Assembly (NCBI GenBank): GCA_030152225.1
Contig: JASLHL010000174.1
Location: 1-32,723, forward strand
Direction of reading: 5' to 3'
From: Flavobacterium sp.
GTDB taxonomy: Bacteria; Bacteroidota; Bacteroidia; Flavobacteriales; Flavobacteriaceae
DNA: 32,723 nucleotides
Below the pieces are notes generated by a model. It was not told the DNA's origin, did not search any database, and was given only the letters and a program-made list of their open reading frames with translations. The position numbers and the translations under genes were made by a program. Each line of letters begins with the position of its first letter. Position 1 is the stretch's first letter. Shown piece after piece: positions 1 to 7,347 of this stretch.

Positions 1-104
1 CTTTTTCTGTATTTCAACGCATTGTAAAACATAGCCATGATTCCACAGCACATCAAGAAGAAAAATAGAAAGAAATATCTATAGCGTTTAAAAAATTGAA
101 ACAT
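1..104 (-). CDS. N-terminal fragment of an unidentified membrane protein (runs off the left edge)
   Basis: An open frame on the minus strand starts with ATG at 104-102 and is open to the window edge (34 codons). The residues read MFQFFKRYRYFFLF, then a hydrophobic run to about residue 26, then NALKYRK. A basic start followed by one hydrophobic stretch fits an inner-membrane anchor or uncleaved signal sequence. There is too little sequence to name a family. It diverges from the M13 peptidase gene with about 250 bp between the two starts. I see no other gene in 105-354, only AT-rich sequence and the peptidase promoter. The start is inferred from the composition of the N-terminus, not from a ribosome binding site. 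Confidence 0.55.
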   Translation of the reverse strand, partial: MFQFFKRYRYFFLFFFLMCCGIMAMFYNALKYRK

Positions 105-312
105 GATGATTTGAGTTTCCTACAAACTTACAAATTCCAACCCATAAATACGTTAAAGCTAGCTTAAAACCTACGAGTAAAAACGACCATTTGCCCCGTT
201 GATTAAACCATTTATTTTGCTTGGAAACACACCAAATCAAACAAAAAAAGAAGTTTTATTCCCAAAATTTCAATTTATAGGCTGAAATGAAAATTACTCA
301 AAAGATATTTTC

Positions 313-320
313 TATTTTTG
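313..320 (+). promoter_or_regulatory. Bacteroidota -7 promoter box for the M13 peptidase gene
   Basis: TATTTTTG matches the flavobacterial -7 consensus TAnnTTTG exactly and ends 34 nt before the ATG at 355. No convincing TTG -33 element is visible at the usual 17-23 bp distance, so this is a partial match. Confidence 0.45.
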
Positions 321-354
321 TTTAAACTAGAATTAAAGTAAAAACTGAAATAAA

Positions 355-2421
355 ATGAAAAAAAGAGTATTATTAACCTCTGGTCTTGCTCTAGCTTCAT
401 TAGTTGCTTGTAAAGATGGCAAAAAAACTGAAGAAGTTGCAGATCAAGAGAATCACGGGATTAACTTAGAGTATATGGACTTAAGTGTAAATCCTGGGGA
501 TGACTTTTTCCGTTTTGTAAACGGTACGTGGTATGATAACACCGAGATTCCCAATGATAGAACCCGTTGGGGAAGTTTTGATGAATTAAGACAAAACACG
601 GATAAAGATGCTTTGGCAATTTTAAAAGAAGCGGCTGAAGCTCATAATCTAGATGCGAAGTCAGACCAGGCAAAAGCGGTTGCTTTGTTTGAATCTTATT
701 TAGATAATACTACGCGTAACAGTGTAGGTGTTACCCCTTTAAAACCTTACTTGGATCAAATCAACGCGATTCAAACGCCAGCAGACGTGACTAAATTGAT
801 CAACGACTTAGCGGATGAAGGTGGTTTAGGATTATACTCTTCCTATGTTTATGCTGATGCCAAAAACTCGAATGAGAACACGATTTATTTAAGTACAGGA
901 TCTTTAGGATTACCTGATCGCGATTACTATGTGTTGCAAGATGCAGACATGAAAGAAAAACGCGAGCAATACGTGGCACACGTAGCGCGTATGTTAGAAA
1001 TGGCAGGTGAATCAAAAGAAGACGCAACTGCAGATGCTACACGCGTATTGACGATTGAAACAAAAATGGCAGAACCTCGTTTGACAAGAGTAGAACGTAG
1101 AGATAGCCGTTTAACCTACAATCCCATGACAATTGCTGAGCTACAAAAAACAACACCTGTTGTGGATTGGACGGCTTATTTTGATGCAACTGGATTGAAA
1201 AACATCGATAAGGTAGTGGTTTCGCAACCGCGTTATATGAAGGCATTGAACGACATTTTATCTGCTAAAAACATCGGAGATGTAAAGGCATACTTAAAAT
1301 GGACTTTAGTAAATGGTTATGCTAGTACGTTATCTACGGATATGGAAACAGCAAACTGGGAGTTCTATTCTAAAACATTAGAAGGTGCAAAAGAGCAAAG
1401 ACCTGCAGAAGAAAGAGCTCTTGCAGTGGTAAACAATACAATTGGTGAGGCTTTGGGTCAATTATACGTAGCGAAAAAATTCCCTGCTGAAGCGAAAGCG
1501 AAAGCACAAGCGATGATCAAAAACGTATTAACCGCTTTTGGTGAGCGCATCAAAAACTTACCATGGATGGCTGAAGAGACGAAAAAAGGAGCACTTGAAA
1601 AATTAGCAACTACTACCGTTAAAATTGGTTACCCTGACAAATGGGAGGACTATTCAACAATGGATATCAAATCACCTGAAGCTAAAGGAAACTATTTCGA
1701 AAACATGAGAAATGCATCGAAATGGGAAGTAGCGAAAAACAGAGAAGATTATGGTAAACCAGTAGATAAGACGAAATGGGGTATGTCACCACAAACAGTG
1801 AATGCTTACTTTAACCCATTATACAACGAAATCGTATTCCCAGCAGCTATCTTACAACCGCCATTCTATGATTACAAAGCAGATGAGGCAATCAACTACG
1901 GAGGAATTGGTGCAGTTATTGGACACGAAATCTCACATAGTTTTGACGACTCTGGAGCGCGTTATGACAAAAATGGTAACTTAAACAACTGGTGGACTGA
2001 TGCTGACTTAGAGCGTTTTACTGTTTTAGGTAATAAATTAGCAGATCAATACAGTGCATTAGAGCCCTTACCAGGTGTTTTCGTTGATGGTCACTTTACA
2101 TTAGGTGAAAATATCGGAGATTTAGGTGGAGTTAATGCTGCTTACGACGGATTAAAAATCTACTTAAAAGAAAATGGTGATCCAGGACTAATCGACGGTT
2201 ATACACCTGAACAACGTTTCTTCATCTCTTGGGGAACAATCTGGAGAACGAAAGCACGTGATGAGGCAATCAAAAATCAAGTAAAAACAGATCCACACGC
2301 GCCAGGATATTATAGAGCATTTGTTCCTTTACAAAATGTGGATGCTTTTTACGAAGCATTCGATATCAAAGAAACAAACAAGCTTTACATCCAACCAGAA
2401 GAGCGAGTGAAAATTTGGTAG
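355..2421 (+). CDS. pepO: M13 family zinc metallopeptidase, lipoprotein (PepO/neprilysin-like)
   Basis: Zinc endopeptidase of the neprilysin/PepO family (688 aa, the usual length), expected to cut oligopeptides outside the inner membrane. Residues 1-19 form a lipoprotein signal ending in LVAC, with Cys19 as the lipidated residue, followed by KDGKK. An N-terminal M13 domain begins near NPGDDFFRFVNGTW (about residues 46-59). The catalytic zinc site HEISH is at 524-528, with the third ligand and its partner in ENIGD (Glu585, Asp589). The C-terminus ends KIW, as in bacterial members that lack the Cys of the animal CxxW ending. It is a single-gene unit with its own -7 box and a perfect hairpin terminator just after the stop. 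The family call is secure; the natural substrate is unknown, and the symbol rests on similarity only. Confidence 0.93.
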   Translation: MKKRVLLTSGLALASLVACKDGKKTEEVADQENHGINLEYMDLSVNPGDDFFRFVNGTWYDNTEIPNDRTRWGSFDELRQNTDKDALAILKEAAEAHNLDAKSDQAKAVALFESYLDNTTRNSVGVTPLKPYLDQINAIQTPADVTKLINDLADEGGLGLYSSYVYADAKNSNENTIYLSTGSLGLPDRDYYVLQDADMKEKREQYVAHVARMLEMAGESKEDATADATRVLTIETKMAEPRLTRVERRDSRLTYNPMTIAELQKTTPVVDWTAYFDATGLKNIDKVVVSQPRYMKALNDILSAKNIGDVKAYLKWTLVNGYASTLSTDMETANWEFYSKTLEGAKEQRPAEERALAVVNNTIGEALGQLYVAKKFPAEAKAKAQAMIKNVLTAFGERIKNLPWMAEETKKGALEKLATTTVKIGYPDKWEDYSTMDIKSPEAKGNYFENMRNASKWEVAKNREDYGKPVDKTKWGMSPQTVNAYFNPLYNEIVFPAAILQPPFYDYKADEAINYGGIGAVIGHEISHSFDDSGARYDKNGNLNNWWTDADLERFTVLGNKLADQYSALEPLPGVFVDGHFTLGENIGDLGGVNAAYDGLKIYLKENGDPGLIDGYTPEQRFFISWGTIWRTKARDEAIKNQVKTDPHAPGYYRAFVPLQNVDAFYEAFDIKETNKLYIQPEERVKIW

Positions 2422-2424
2422 TAT

Positions 2425-2459
2425 AAAAAAGGGTATTTCTATTCGAAATACCCTTTTTT
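2425..2459 (+). terminator. Rho-independent terminator after the M13 peptidase gene
   Basis: A perfect inverted repeat (arms 2425-2439 and 2445-2459, loop TATTC) has A6 on the left and T6 on the right, so it can act in both directions. It starts 4 nt after the stop codon. It marks the left border of the repeat-bounded island at 2461-3028. Confidence 0.9.
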
Positions 2460-2460
2460 A

Positions 2461-2494
2461 CGTTATGAGAGATCGGTTATGGGTTATGGATAAA
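2461..2494 (+). repeat. Left copy of a 34-bp direct repeat made of GTTATGR heptamers
   Basis: After an initial C the sequence reads in sevens: GTTATGA, GAGATCG, GTTATGG, GTTATGG, then ATAAA. It aligns without gaps to 2946-2979 with 27 of 34 identical bases. The two copies bracket the four-helix-bundle gene. The repeat starts 2 nt after the terminator T run. Confidence 0.8.
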
Positions 2495-2601
2495 TTCTCC
2501 TGAAATACCAAAATGAATTTCTTTGAACAAGAAAATAGAATTATAATCTGAGAACTCTTAACTTACTGCTTTAATTAACCCCAAAAGCATTTTTCTAATA
2601 C

Positions 2602-2901
2602 TTACAAAATGTCTAGATTACAGTCTTCTAAACTACAAAATCCTAAATCAAATGAGATTAACAATTGTGTCTCTAATTCTGACAAACTTCCAATAGCAAT
2701 ATAAAGAAATTGTATCAATTCTTTATTACTTCTTCTTCCACATCCTTCTGCTATATTAGAAGGAATAGATATTGCACTCCGTCGTATTTGGCTAGTTAAA
2801 CCGTAAATTTCTTCATTTGGAAACAAACTTGTCAATTTATAAATTTCCGAAACATAGTGTCTACTAACCTTCCAAACTTCTAAGTCCTTGTGTGTCATCA
2901 T
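2602..2901 (-). CDS. Four-helix-bundle protein (23S rRNA intervening-sequence / S23 type), C-terminus frameshifted
   Basis: It belongs to the small four-helix-bundle family first seen encoded in 23S rRNA intervening sequences (TIGR02436/PF05635) and related to the Avd accessory protein of diversity-generating retroelements; the cellular role is unclear. Diagnostic segments are HKDLEVWKVS, YGLTSQIRRSAISIPSNIAEG, KELIQFLYIAIGSLSELETQ and LGF. I place the start at the first Met of MMTHKDLEVW; an ATG at 2922 is also in frame and would add seven residues. The frame ends early at LDIL. In the -1 frame the sequence continues VSIRKMLLGLIKAVS to a stop at 2560-2558, which is the usual family ending. 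One missing base in the T4 run of GACATTTTG (T5 would restore it) explains this. The core helices are intact. It could be a true truncation, a recent mutation or a sequencing error. Confidence 0.82.
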   Translation of the reverse strand: MMTHKDLEVWKVSRHYVSEIYKLTSLFPNEEIYGLTSQIRRSAISIPSNIAEGCGRRSNKELIQFLYIAIGSLSELETQLLISFDLGFCSLEDCNLDIL

Positions 2902-2945
2902 AAAATACTTTTCAAGACACATTGCAAATTTTAAACCATTTTTTA

Positions 2946-2979
2946 CGTCATGAGAAATGAATTTTGAGTTATGGATAAA
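2946..2979 (+). repeat. Right copy of the 34-bp direct repeat
   Basis: Same orientation and length as 2461-2494, identical at 27 of 34 positions. It reads GTCATGA, GAAATGA, ATTTTGA, GTTATGG, then ATAAA after an initial C. The last 12 bases (GTTATGGATAAA) are identical in both copies. The repeat lies upstream of the four-helix-bundle gene. Confidence 0.8.
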
Positions 2980-2992
2980 AGCTCATGCTGAA

Positions 2993-3028
2993 CTCATAAC
3001 CCATCACTCATAACCCATCACTCATAAC
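2993..3028. repeat. 14-bp tandem array, opposite orientation, overlapping the 3' end of ctpA
   Basis: CTCATAACCCATCA occurs twice without mismatch (2993-3006, 3007-3020), then a partial third copy CTCATAAC (3021-3028). On the minus strand it reads as heptamers GTTATGA and GTGATGG, the same family as the 34-bp repeats but in reverse orientation. The last codons of ctpA (VMSDGL) and its TGA stop lie in the array. Confidence 0.85.
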
Positions 3029-4585
3029 TTTCAAAACCATCGGATCAATCTTTAATAACCATTCGTAATACTCCTCTTGTCCTTTTAATTGGTTTACATA
3101 TTCTGCGATCAGGTAGTGCATTACAAGATCCTTGTGGCGATCTAATTTGAAAAACAACTTATTCGTTTCTAAATAGCGCTTAAACTGTCCAAATTCTTTT
3201 GAATCTCCTTGGAGATCCGCAATTAATTCGGCTGTTGTCATGGTATTATAGCGTTGGCGGTCTTTATCAATCTCTTGGAAAACGTAGTAACTTACCATGC
3301 CTGATTTCATCATCATCACAATAGCTTCTTCTCCGTGTTTTCGCGCAATAGGTACAAATACGTCAGGTACAATTCCCCCACCGCCATATACGATTCTACC
3401 GTTGAGTGTTTTAAATTGCAAACTATCCGCTACCTTAATACTATCAGCAGCATACAGTTCACCATGCTCATAACGCGAACGGAAATCATTGTTGTAATCC
3501 TCAATCCCATTTTTATAGTTCTTCTGAATGGATCGTCCAGAAGGTGTATAATAACGCGCTGTAGTTAGACGGATAGCTGAACCATCACCCAACATTAATT
3601 CTCGTTGTACTAACCCTTTACCAAAGGTACGTCGTCCGACAATTGTTCCTCTATCGTTATCCTGAATAGCCCCCGCAATAATCTCACTAGCCGAAGCACT
3701 CGTTTCATTGACTAAAATAAATAGCGGTTCTGAGGTAAACAGATTCGTACTTTTTGCTTTGGTCACTTTTTCTTGTCCACCACGATTGATCGTTTTAACG
3801 ATGGTTTGATCGGTTGACAGCAAATCATTTAATATTTTACTCGATTGATCCATATAACCTCCACTATTATCGCGTAGGTCAATAATCAATCCTTTGATGT
3901 CTTGGGTTATCAAGTCTAACAATCCTGCTTGAAACTCTTCATAGGTTGTACTAGAAAATCGATTGACCTTGATATAACCATATTGATTGTCGAGTTTAAG
4001 GGCCACATCTACACTTTTCAGTGGAATTGGCTCCCGTTTCACTACGATATTTTGTAGCTCTTGTGTCGTCTTACGATACACTTCTAAGGTAATAGCTGTT
4101 CCTTCTTCTCCTCTTAATACAGTTGAAATAGTATCCGTTGAAATTTCTTTACCGTAAAGCACCCGTTGGTCTGCTTTCAAGATACGGTCTCCTGCTAATA
4201 ATCCAGCCTTACTTGACGGCCCTCCTTCCAAGGGTTTAATGATCGCTAGTGAATCTTGATACAAATAGTACTGTACCCCAATCCCTACGAAACTTCCTTG
4301 CATGGATTCGGTCACTTCTTTCATCAAATCTTTGCCAATATAAACAGAATGAGGGTCTAATTGCTCCAGTATAGTTGTTACGGTGCGATCCACAATAGAA
4401 TCCGTATCTACCTGATCGACGTATTCTTGTTCGATAAAGTCCAACAGTCGATTGAGTTTTAGCTTATTGTGATTGGTAAAAAAATTACTGTGTGTACGCT
4501 GGGAGGCCGATACAAGAAAACCGCCTAAGAGTACACCAAGGGACAGCGATATTGCAACGATAAAGGGCCAAAAAAACTTTTTCAT
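3008..4585 (-). CDS. ctpA: S41 family C-terminal processing peptidase (CtpA-like)
   Basis: Serine protease of the carboxyl-terminal processing family, 525 aa, which trims or degrades periplasmic proteins. An N-terminal signal anchor spans about residues 4-25. A PDZ domain (about 95-185) opens with MQGSFVGIGVQY and carries GPSSKAGLLAGDRI. The S41 catalytic domain (about 200-340) has LIIDLRDNSGG, SASASEIIAGA with nucleophile Ser298, and FGKG with general base Lys323; their 25-residue spacing is that of E. coli Prc. Ser-Lys dyad intact. It is the second gene of an operon, 8 bp after the dCMP deaminase gene. Its last residues, VMSDGL, are encoded by the GTTATGA-type repeat array, so the original C-terminus may have been replaced. 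Confidence 0.93.
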   Translation of the reverse strand: MKKFFWPFIVAISLSLGVLLGGFLVSASQRTHSNFFTNHNKLKLNRLLDFIEQEYVDQVDTDSIVDRTVTTILEQLDPHSVYIGKDLMKEVTESMQGSFVGIGVQYYLYQDSLAIIKPLEGGPSSKAGLLAGDRILKADQRVLYGKEISTDTISTVLRGEEGTAITLEVYRKTTQELQNIVVKREPIPLKSVDVALKLDNQYGYIKVNRFSSTTYEEFQAGLLDLITQDIKGLIIDLRDNSGGYMDQSSKILNDLLSTDQTIVKTINRGGQEKVTKAKSTNLFTSEPLFILVNETSASASEIIAGAIQDNDRGTIVGRRTFGKGLVQRELMLGDGSAIRLTTARYYTPSGRSIQKNYKNGIEDYNNDFRSRYEHGELYAADSIKVADSLQFKTLNGRIVYGGGGIVPDVFVPIARKHGEEAIVMMMKSGMVSYYVFQEIDKDRQRYNTMTTAELIADLQGDSKEFGQFKRYLETNKLFFKLDRHKDLVMHYLIAEYVNQLKGQEEYYEWLLKIDPMVLKVMSDGL

Positions 4586-4593
4586 CTCTTGTG

Positions 4594-5022
4594 TTAATCT
4601 AAATCCTCAATATGCACAACTTCAACACCAGCTTTGATCAAAAACTCAATACCAGCCATATCTTTATAGCCTTCTACATAAACAACGCGTTTTATACCAG
4701 CTTGGTGTATTAATTTACTGCAATCGCGACAAGGAGACATGGTAATATATAAAGTAGCATCTTGACAGCTCTGTGTTGAACTAGCCACCTTGAGAATTGC
4801 ATTCGCTTCAGCATGTAGGACATACCAATACGTTTGATCGCGATCATCTTCACAACAATTGTCAAATCCCGTAGGTGTTCCATTATATCCATCTGAGATA
4901 ATCATGCGATCTTTAACAATGATTGCGCCAACTTTTTTTCGTTTACAGTACGATAACTGTCCCCATTCACGTGCGATACGCAAATAGGCTTTATCATACT
5001 TCGTTACTTTAGGATTGGACAT
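4594..5022 (-). CDS. dCMP deaminase family zinc enzyme
   Basis: Cytidine/deoxycytidylate deaminase fold, 142 aa, the normal length for bacterial dCMP deaminases, which turn dCMP into dUMP for dTMP synthesis. The zinc site is complete: His70-Ala-Glu72 (HAEANAI) and Cys98/Cys101 (PCRDC). The N-terminal VGAIIV and DGYNGTPTGFDNC stretches and a probable second zinc site (C56, C57 region) match the dCMP deaminase/ComEB group rather than cytidine deaminases. First gene of an operon with ctpA; the pairing has no obvious metabolic sense. ATG at 5022; a -7 box TATTTTTG lies at 5060-5053 on the same strand. Confidence 0.9.
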   Translation of the reverse strand: MSNPKVTKYDKAYLRIAREWGQLSYCKRKKVGAIIVKDRMIISDGYNGTPTGFDNCCEDDRDQTYWYVLHAEANAILKVASSTQSCQDATLYITMSPCRDCSKLIHQAGIKRVVYVEGYKDMAGIEFLIKAGVEVVHIEDLD

Positions 5023-5052
5023 AAACCTCTATTTTTAACTCTTAATATACGA

Positions 5053-5060
5053 CAAAAATA
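5053..5060 (-). promoter_or_regulatory. -7 promoter box for the dCMP deaminase-ctpA operon
   Basis: TATTTTTG on the minus strand is an exact TAnnTTTG match, 30 nt upstream of the ATG at 5022. No clear -33 TTG at the preferred distance. Confidence 0.4.
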
Positions 5061-5287
5061 CACATAAGTTTCACTTGACTCTCTATCCTCTTTTGAAATA
5101 ATGCGATAATCCGAATCAAATCGAGTTTCACCTCTTTTGTATCTTCAACCTCAACACCCTTGACCACTTACATCCGCTAAGTTTGAGTGAATTTTTTTTT
5201 GATCCATACACGTTTTTTTCGCTATAAATTTTGTACATTACTTTTAATTAACACCTTAAACCAATTAACAACAAAAAATTACGAACT

Positions 5288-5716
5288 ATGGCTTATTTAG
5301 ATTTATATGACAGTGGCTTTAAAGAGCGTAACAAAGGGCATTTTGCCTCTATTGTACGCGTTGCCCTAGCGGATGGAGATATCAGTGAAGAGGAGCTTAA
5401 ATTCCTAAATGAACTAGCAGATAAGCTTGATATTTCGACAGATGATTATGACAAAATCATGGCCAATCCCGAAAAATACCCCGTTAATCCGCCTTATTTA
5501 GAGATTAACCGAATTGAGCGCTTATATGATTTAGCGCGTATGGTGTATGTGAATCACGTATTAGGACCAAAGCAAAAGGACATCTTGCGCAAATTTGCGG
5601 CAGCTTTAGGTTTTACTGGTGACATTGACTTAATTGTCAACAAGTCTCTATCGCTTTTAGTACTAGGGGTTGACCTAGATACTTTTATTGAAGAAATTCA
5701 AAAAATTAAACGCTAA
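5288..5716 (+). CDS. TerB-like (tellurite-resistance TerB family) protein
   Basis: A 142-aa all-helical soluble protein. Residues 15-60 (HFASIVRVALADGDISEEELKFL, with the acidic DGDISEEE motif) and the later LYDLARMVYVNHVLGPKQKDIL segment (about 80-105) are typical of the TerB/DjlA N-terminal helical domain, which is thought to bind metal through acidic residues. No signal peptide or membrane segment. It stands alone, with no other ter genes nearby, so a role in tellurite resistance should not be assumed; single TerB-domain proteins are common in flavobacteria. Upstream, 5198-5201 TTTG and a 7/8 match to the -7 box (5226-5233) may be the promoter. A terminator follows the stop. Confidence 0.8.
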   Translation: MAYLDLYDSGFKERNKGHFASIVRVALADGDISEEELKFLNELADKLDISTDDYDKIMANPEKYPVNPPYLEINRIERLYDLARMVYVNHVLGPKQKDILRKFAAALGFTGDIDLIVNKSLSLLVLGVDLDTFIEEIQKIKR

Positions 5717-5718
5717 AA

Positions 5719-5750
5719 AAAAGGGGGTTTACACTTGTAAAACCCCTTTT
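5719..5750. terminator. Bidirectional terminator between the TerB-like gene and fbp
   Basis: Inverted repeat with 15-base arms (5719-5733 and 5736-5750), one mismatch, A4G5 on one side and C4T4 on the other. It lies between two converging genes and can serve both. Confidence 0.75.
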
Positions 5751-5766
5751 ATATTTTGCTACCTCG

Positions 5767-6777
5767 TTAAGAGTGTAATGCCATAAATTCTTCTGCCTTT
5801 TCTACCATATTTTTACTACCACAGAAAAAAGGAACACGTTGATGTAACTCCGTTGGTTCAATTTCCATGATGCGTTGGTATCCATCAGAGGCTCTACCTC
5901 CTGCTTGCTCCATAATAAAGGCAATGGGGTTGCATTCATACAACAATCTCAATTTCCCTTTCGGTGCTTTTGTACTTGTTGGGTAGATGTAAATTCCTCC
6001 TTTTAAAATATTGCGGTGAATATCCGAAACTAAACTTCCGATATAACGTGCAGAGTAAGGACGATTTCCTTGTTCTTCTTGACAGTATTTTAAATAATCC
6101 TTCACTCCTTGTGGAAATTGAATGTAATTTCCCTCGTTGATAGAATAGATTGAACCATCTTCTTTGATCTTCATATCTGGATGCGATAAATAGAACGTTC
6201 CAATCGCTGGGTTTAAGGTAAACCCGTTTACTCCTGCTCCTGTAGTATACACTAACATCGTTGATGAACCATATACGATATATCCCGCAGCAACCTGATT
6301 TTCTCCTTTTTGTAAAAAGTCTTCTAATTGTACAGGCGTTCCTTCTGGAGTCACACGACGGTAAATAGAAAAAATAGTTCCTACTGACACGTTTACATCA
6401 ATATTAGAAGATCCATCTAGTGGATCTATTAAGACAACATATTTGCTATCGTTATCTCCTTTTTTTCCATGAATGGTGATGAAATCGTCCTCCTCTTCTG
6501 AAGCAATTCCACATACGATTTCACGATTTACTAGCGTGTTAATAAACACCTCATTTGCGTAAACATCTAATTTTTGTTGTTGTTCACCTTGTATGTTTTC
6601 TGTACCAAAAGCGCCTACAATATCAACTAAACCAGCTTGGTTTACTTGGTGACTAACTACTTTCGCAGCAAGTCGTAAAGAGTTAATTAAACGAGAAAGC
6701 TCTCCTGATGAGTATTTAAAATGCTCTTGTTTGTCGATAATAAACTCCCCTAGGGTTTGATGTCTTTTTGTTGTCAT
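5767..6777 (-). CDS. fbp: Class I fructose-1,6-bisphosphatase
   Basis: Hydrolyses fructose 1,6-bisphosphate to fructose 6-phosphate in gluconeogenesis. From the chosen start it is 336 aa, the normal class I length. Motifs: [20 protein letters not shown] (20-39), acidic metal site SEEED (93-97), signature [12 protein letters not shown] (118-129), and a C-terminal [20 protein letters not shown] sugar-phosphate region. The open frame extends upstream to 6837, but I prefer ATG at 6777 ([13 protein letters not shown]). Homologues begin there, and a probable -7 box (6819-6812) lies inside the longer frame. It diverges from the GNAT gene and converges on the TerB-like gene. Confidence 0.95.
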   Translation of the reverse strand: MTTKRHQTLGEFIIDKQEHFKYSSGELSRLINSLRLAAKVVSHQVNQAGLVDIVGAFGTENIQGEQQQKLDVYANEVFINTLVNREIVCGIASEEEDDFITIHGKKGDNDSKYVVLIDPLDGSSNIDVNVSVGTIFSIYRRVTPEGTPVQLEDFLQKGENQVAAGYIVYGSSTMLVYTTGAGVNGFTLNPAIGTFYLSHPDMKIKEDGSIYSINEGNYIQFPQGVKDYLKYCQEEQGNRPYSARYIGSLVSDIHRNILKGGIYIYPTSTKAPKGKLRLLYECNPIAFIMEQAGGRASDGYQRIMEIEPTELHQRVPFFCGSKNMVEKAEEFMALHS

Positions 6778-6795
6778 GGAAAAATGATTCTTTAG

Positions 6796-6829
6796 TTGTG
6801 TATTTGCTGTGCAAATATCGTTAATTTTG
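6796..6829 (+). promoter_or_regulatory. Promoter of the GNAT-aspartate kinase operon
   Basis: TTG at 6796-6798, a 23-bp gap, and an exact -7 box TAATTTTG at 6822-6829; a second possible -33 TTTG at 6803-6806 leaves 15 bp. Transcription would start near 6836, which favours the ATG at 6871 over 6796 or 6838. Confidence 0.55.
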
Positions 6830-6838
6830 TCATTCAAA
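6812..6838 (-). promoter_or_regulatory. Probable fbp promoter
   Basis: On the minus strand TTTG (6838-6835), a 15-bp gap, then GATATTTG (6819-6812), 7/8 to TAnnTTTG. It would give a start of transcription near 6805 and supports the downstream ATG at 6777. It is interleaved with the GNAT promoter on the other strand. Confidence 0.45.
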
Positions 6839-6870
6839 TGAAGTTATTAACCATAAATCCAACAAAAGAC

Positions 6871-7341
6871 ATGAATGTTAGAACAGCTACTCCAGCTGAT
6901 ATGCCAGCTGTACTAAATTTGATTCAAGAATTAGCGACCTTTGAGAAAGAACCCGAAGCCGTAATCATCACTGCGGAAGACCTTATTCGCGATGGTTTTG
7001 GCTCACAACCTCTTTTTCGCGTGTGGGTGGCTGAACATGAAAATGAAATAATAGGTATGGCTTTGTTCTACTACCGCTACTCTACATGGAAAGGGAAAAC
7101 CATCCACTTAGAAGATCTAATCGTTACAGAAAAAGCGAGAGGAACAGGAGCGGGTCTTGCCTTGTACAAAAAAGTCATTGCTATTGCAAAAGAAGAAGGA
7201 GTAAAACGCGTGGAATGGGTGGTTCTCAACTGGAATACACCAGCAATTGAGTTCTACAAAAAATCAGGCGCAACTGTATTGGAAGATTGGTATACTGTTC
7301 AAATGAGCGAGCAAGGAATTCACGCCTTTATCACAAATTAG
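6871..7341 (+). CDS. GNAT family N-acetyltransferase
   Basis: A 156-aa acetyl-CoA dependent N-acetyltransferase, substrate unknown. The start MNVRTATPADMPAVL is typical of the family. The acetyl-CoA binding loop RGTGAG is at 90-95, preceded by IHLEDLIVTEKA, and the C-terminal WNTPAIEFYKKSGA (121-134) is the usual GNAT motif B end; together these resemble the diamine/polyamine acetyltransferase (SSAT-like) subgroup, which is a weak inference. Earlier in-frame ATGs at 6796 and 6838 lie on or before the promoter, so ATG at 6871 is preferred. The next gene starts 6 bp after its stop, so it is co-transcribed with the aspartate kinase. Confidence 0.88.
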   Translation: MNVRTATPADMPAVLNLIQELATFEKEPEAVIITAEDLIRDGFGSQPLFRVWVAEHENEIIGMALFYYRYSTWKGKTIHLEDLIVTEKARGTGAGLALYKKVIAIAKEEGVKRVEWVVLNWNTPAIEFYKKSGATVLEDWYTVQMSEQGIHAFITN

Positions 7342-7347
7342 TTGAAT

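Noticed and set aside
461..673. Open frames on the other strand of the M13 peptidase gene and similar frames inside other genes
   Set aside because: They lie wholly within well-supported genes, have no family motifs and show composition expected from antisense reading.
2993..3028. Short regularly spaced repeats resembling a mini CRISPR array
   Set aside because: Units are 14 bp, directly adjacent with no spacers, and made of heptamers; no cas gene in the window.
5023..5287. A hidden gene or RNA in the 265-bp gap before the TerB-like gene
   Set aside because: No open frame with a recognisable start, no strong hairpin and no tRNA-like fold were seen, only a promoter box on each side.
5288..5716. 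A tellurite-resistance operon
   Set aside because: Only one TerB-like gene is present; terC, terD and terZ-type genes are absent nearby.
6778..6837. N-terminal extension of fructose-bisphosphatase (20 extra residues)
   Set aside because: It overlaps the probable promoter of the gene itself and does not resemble the start of the family.
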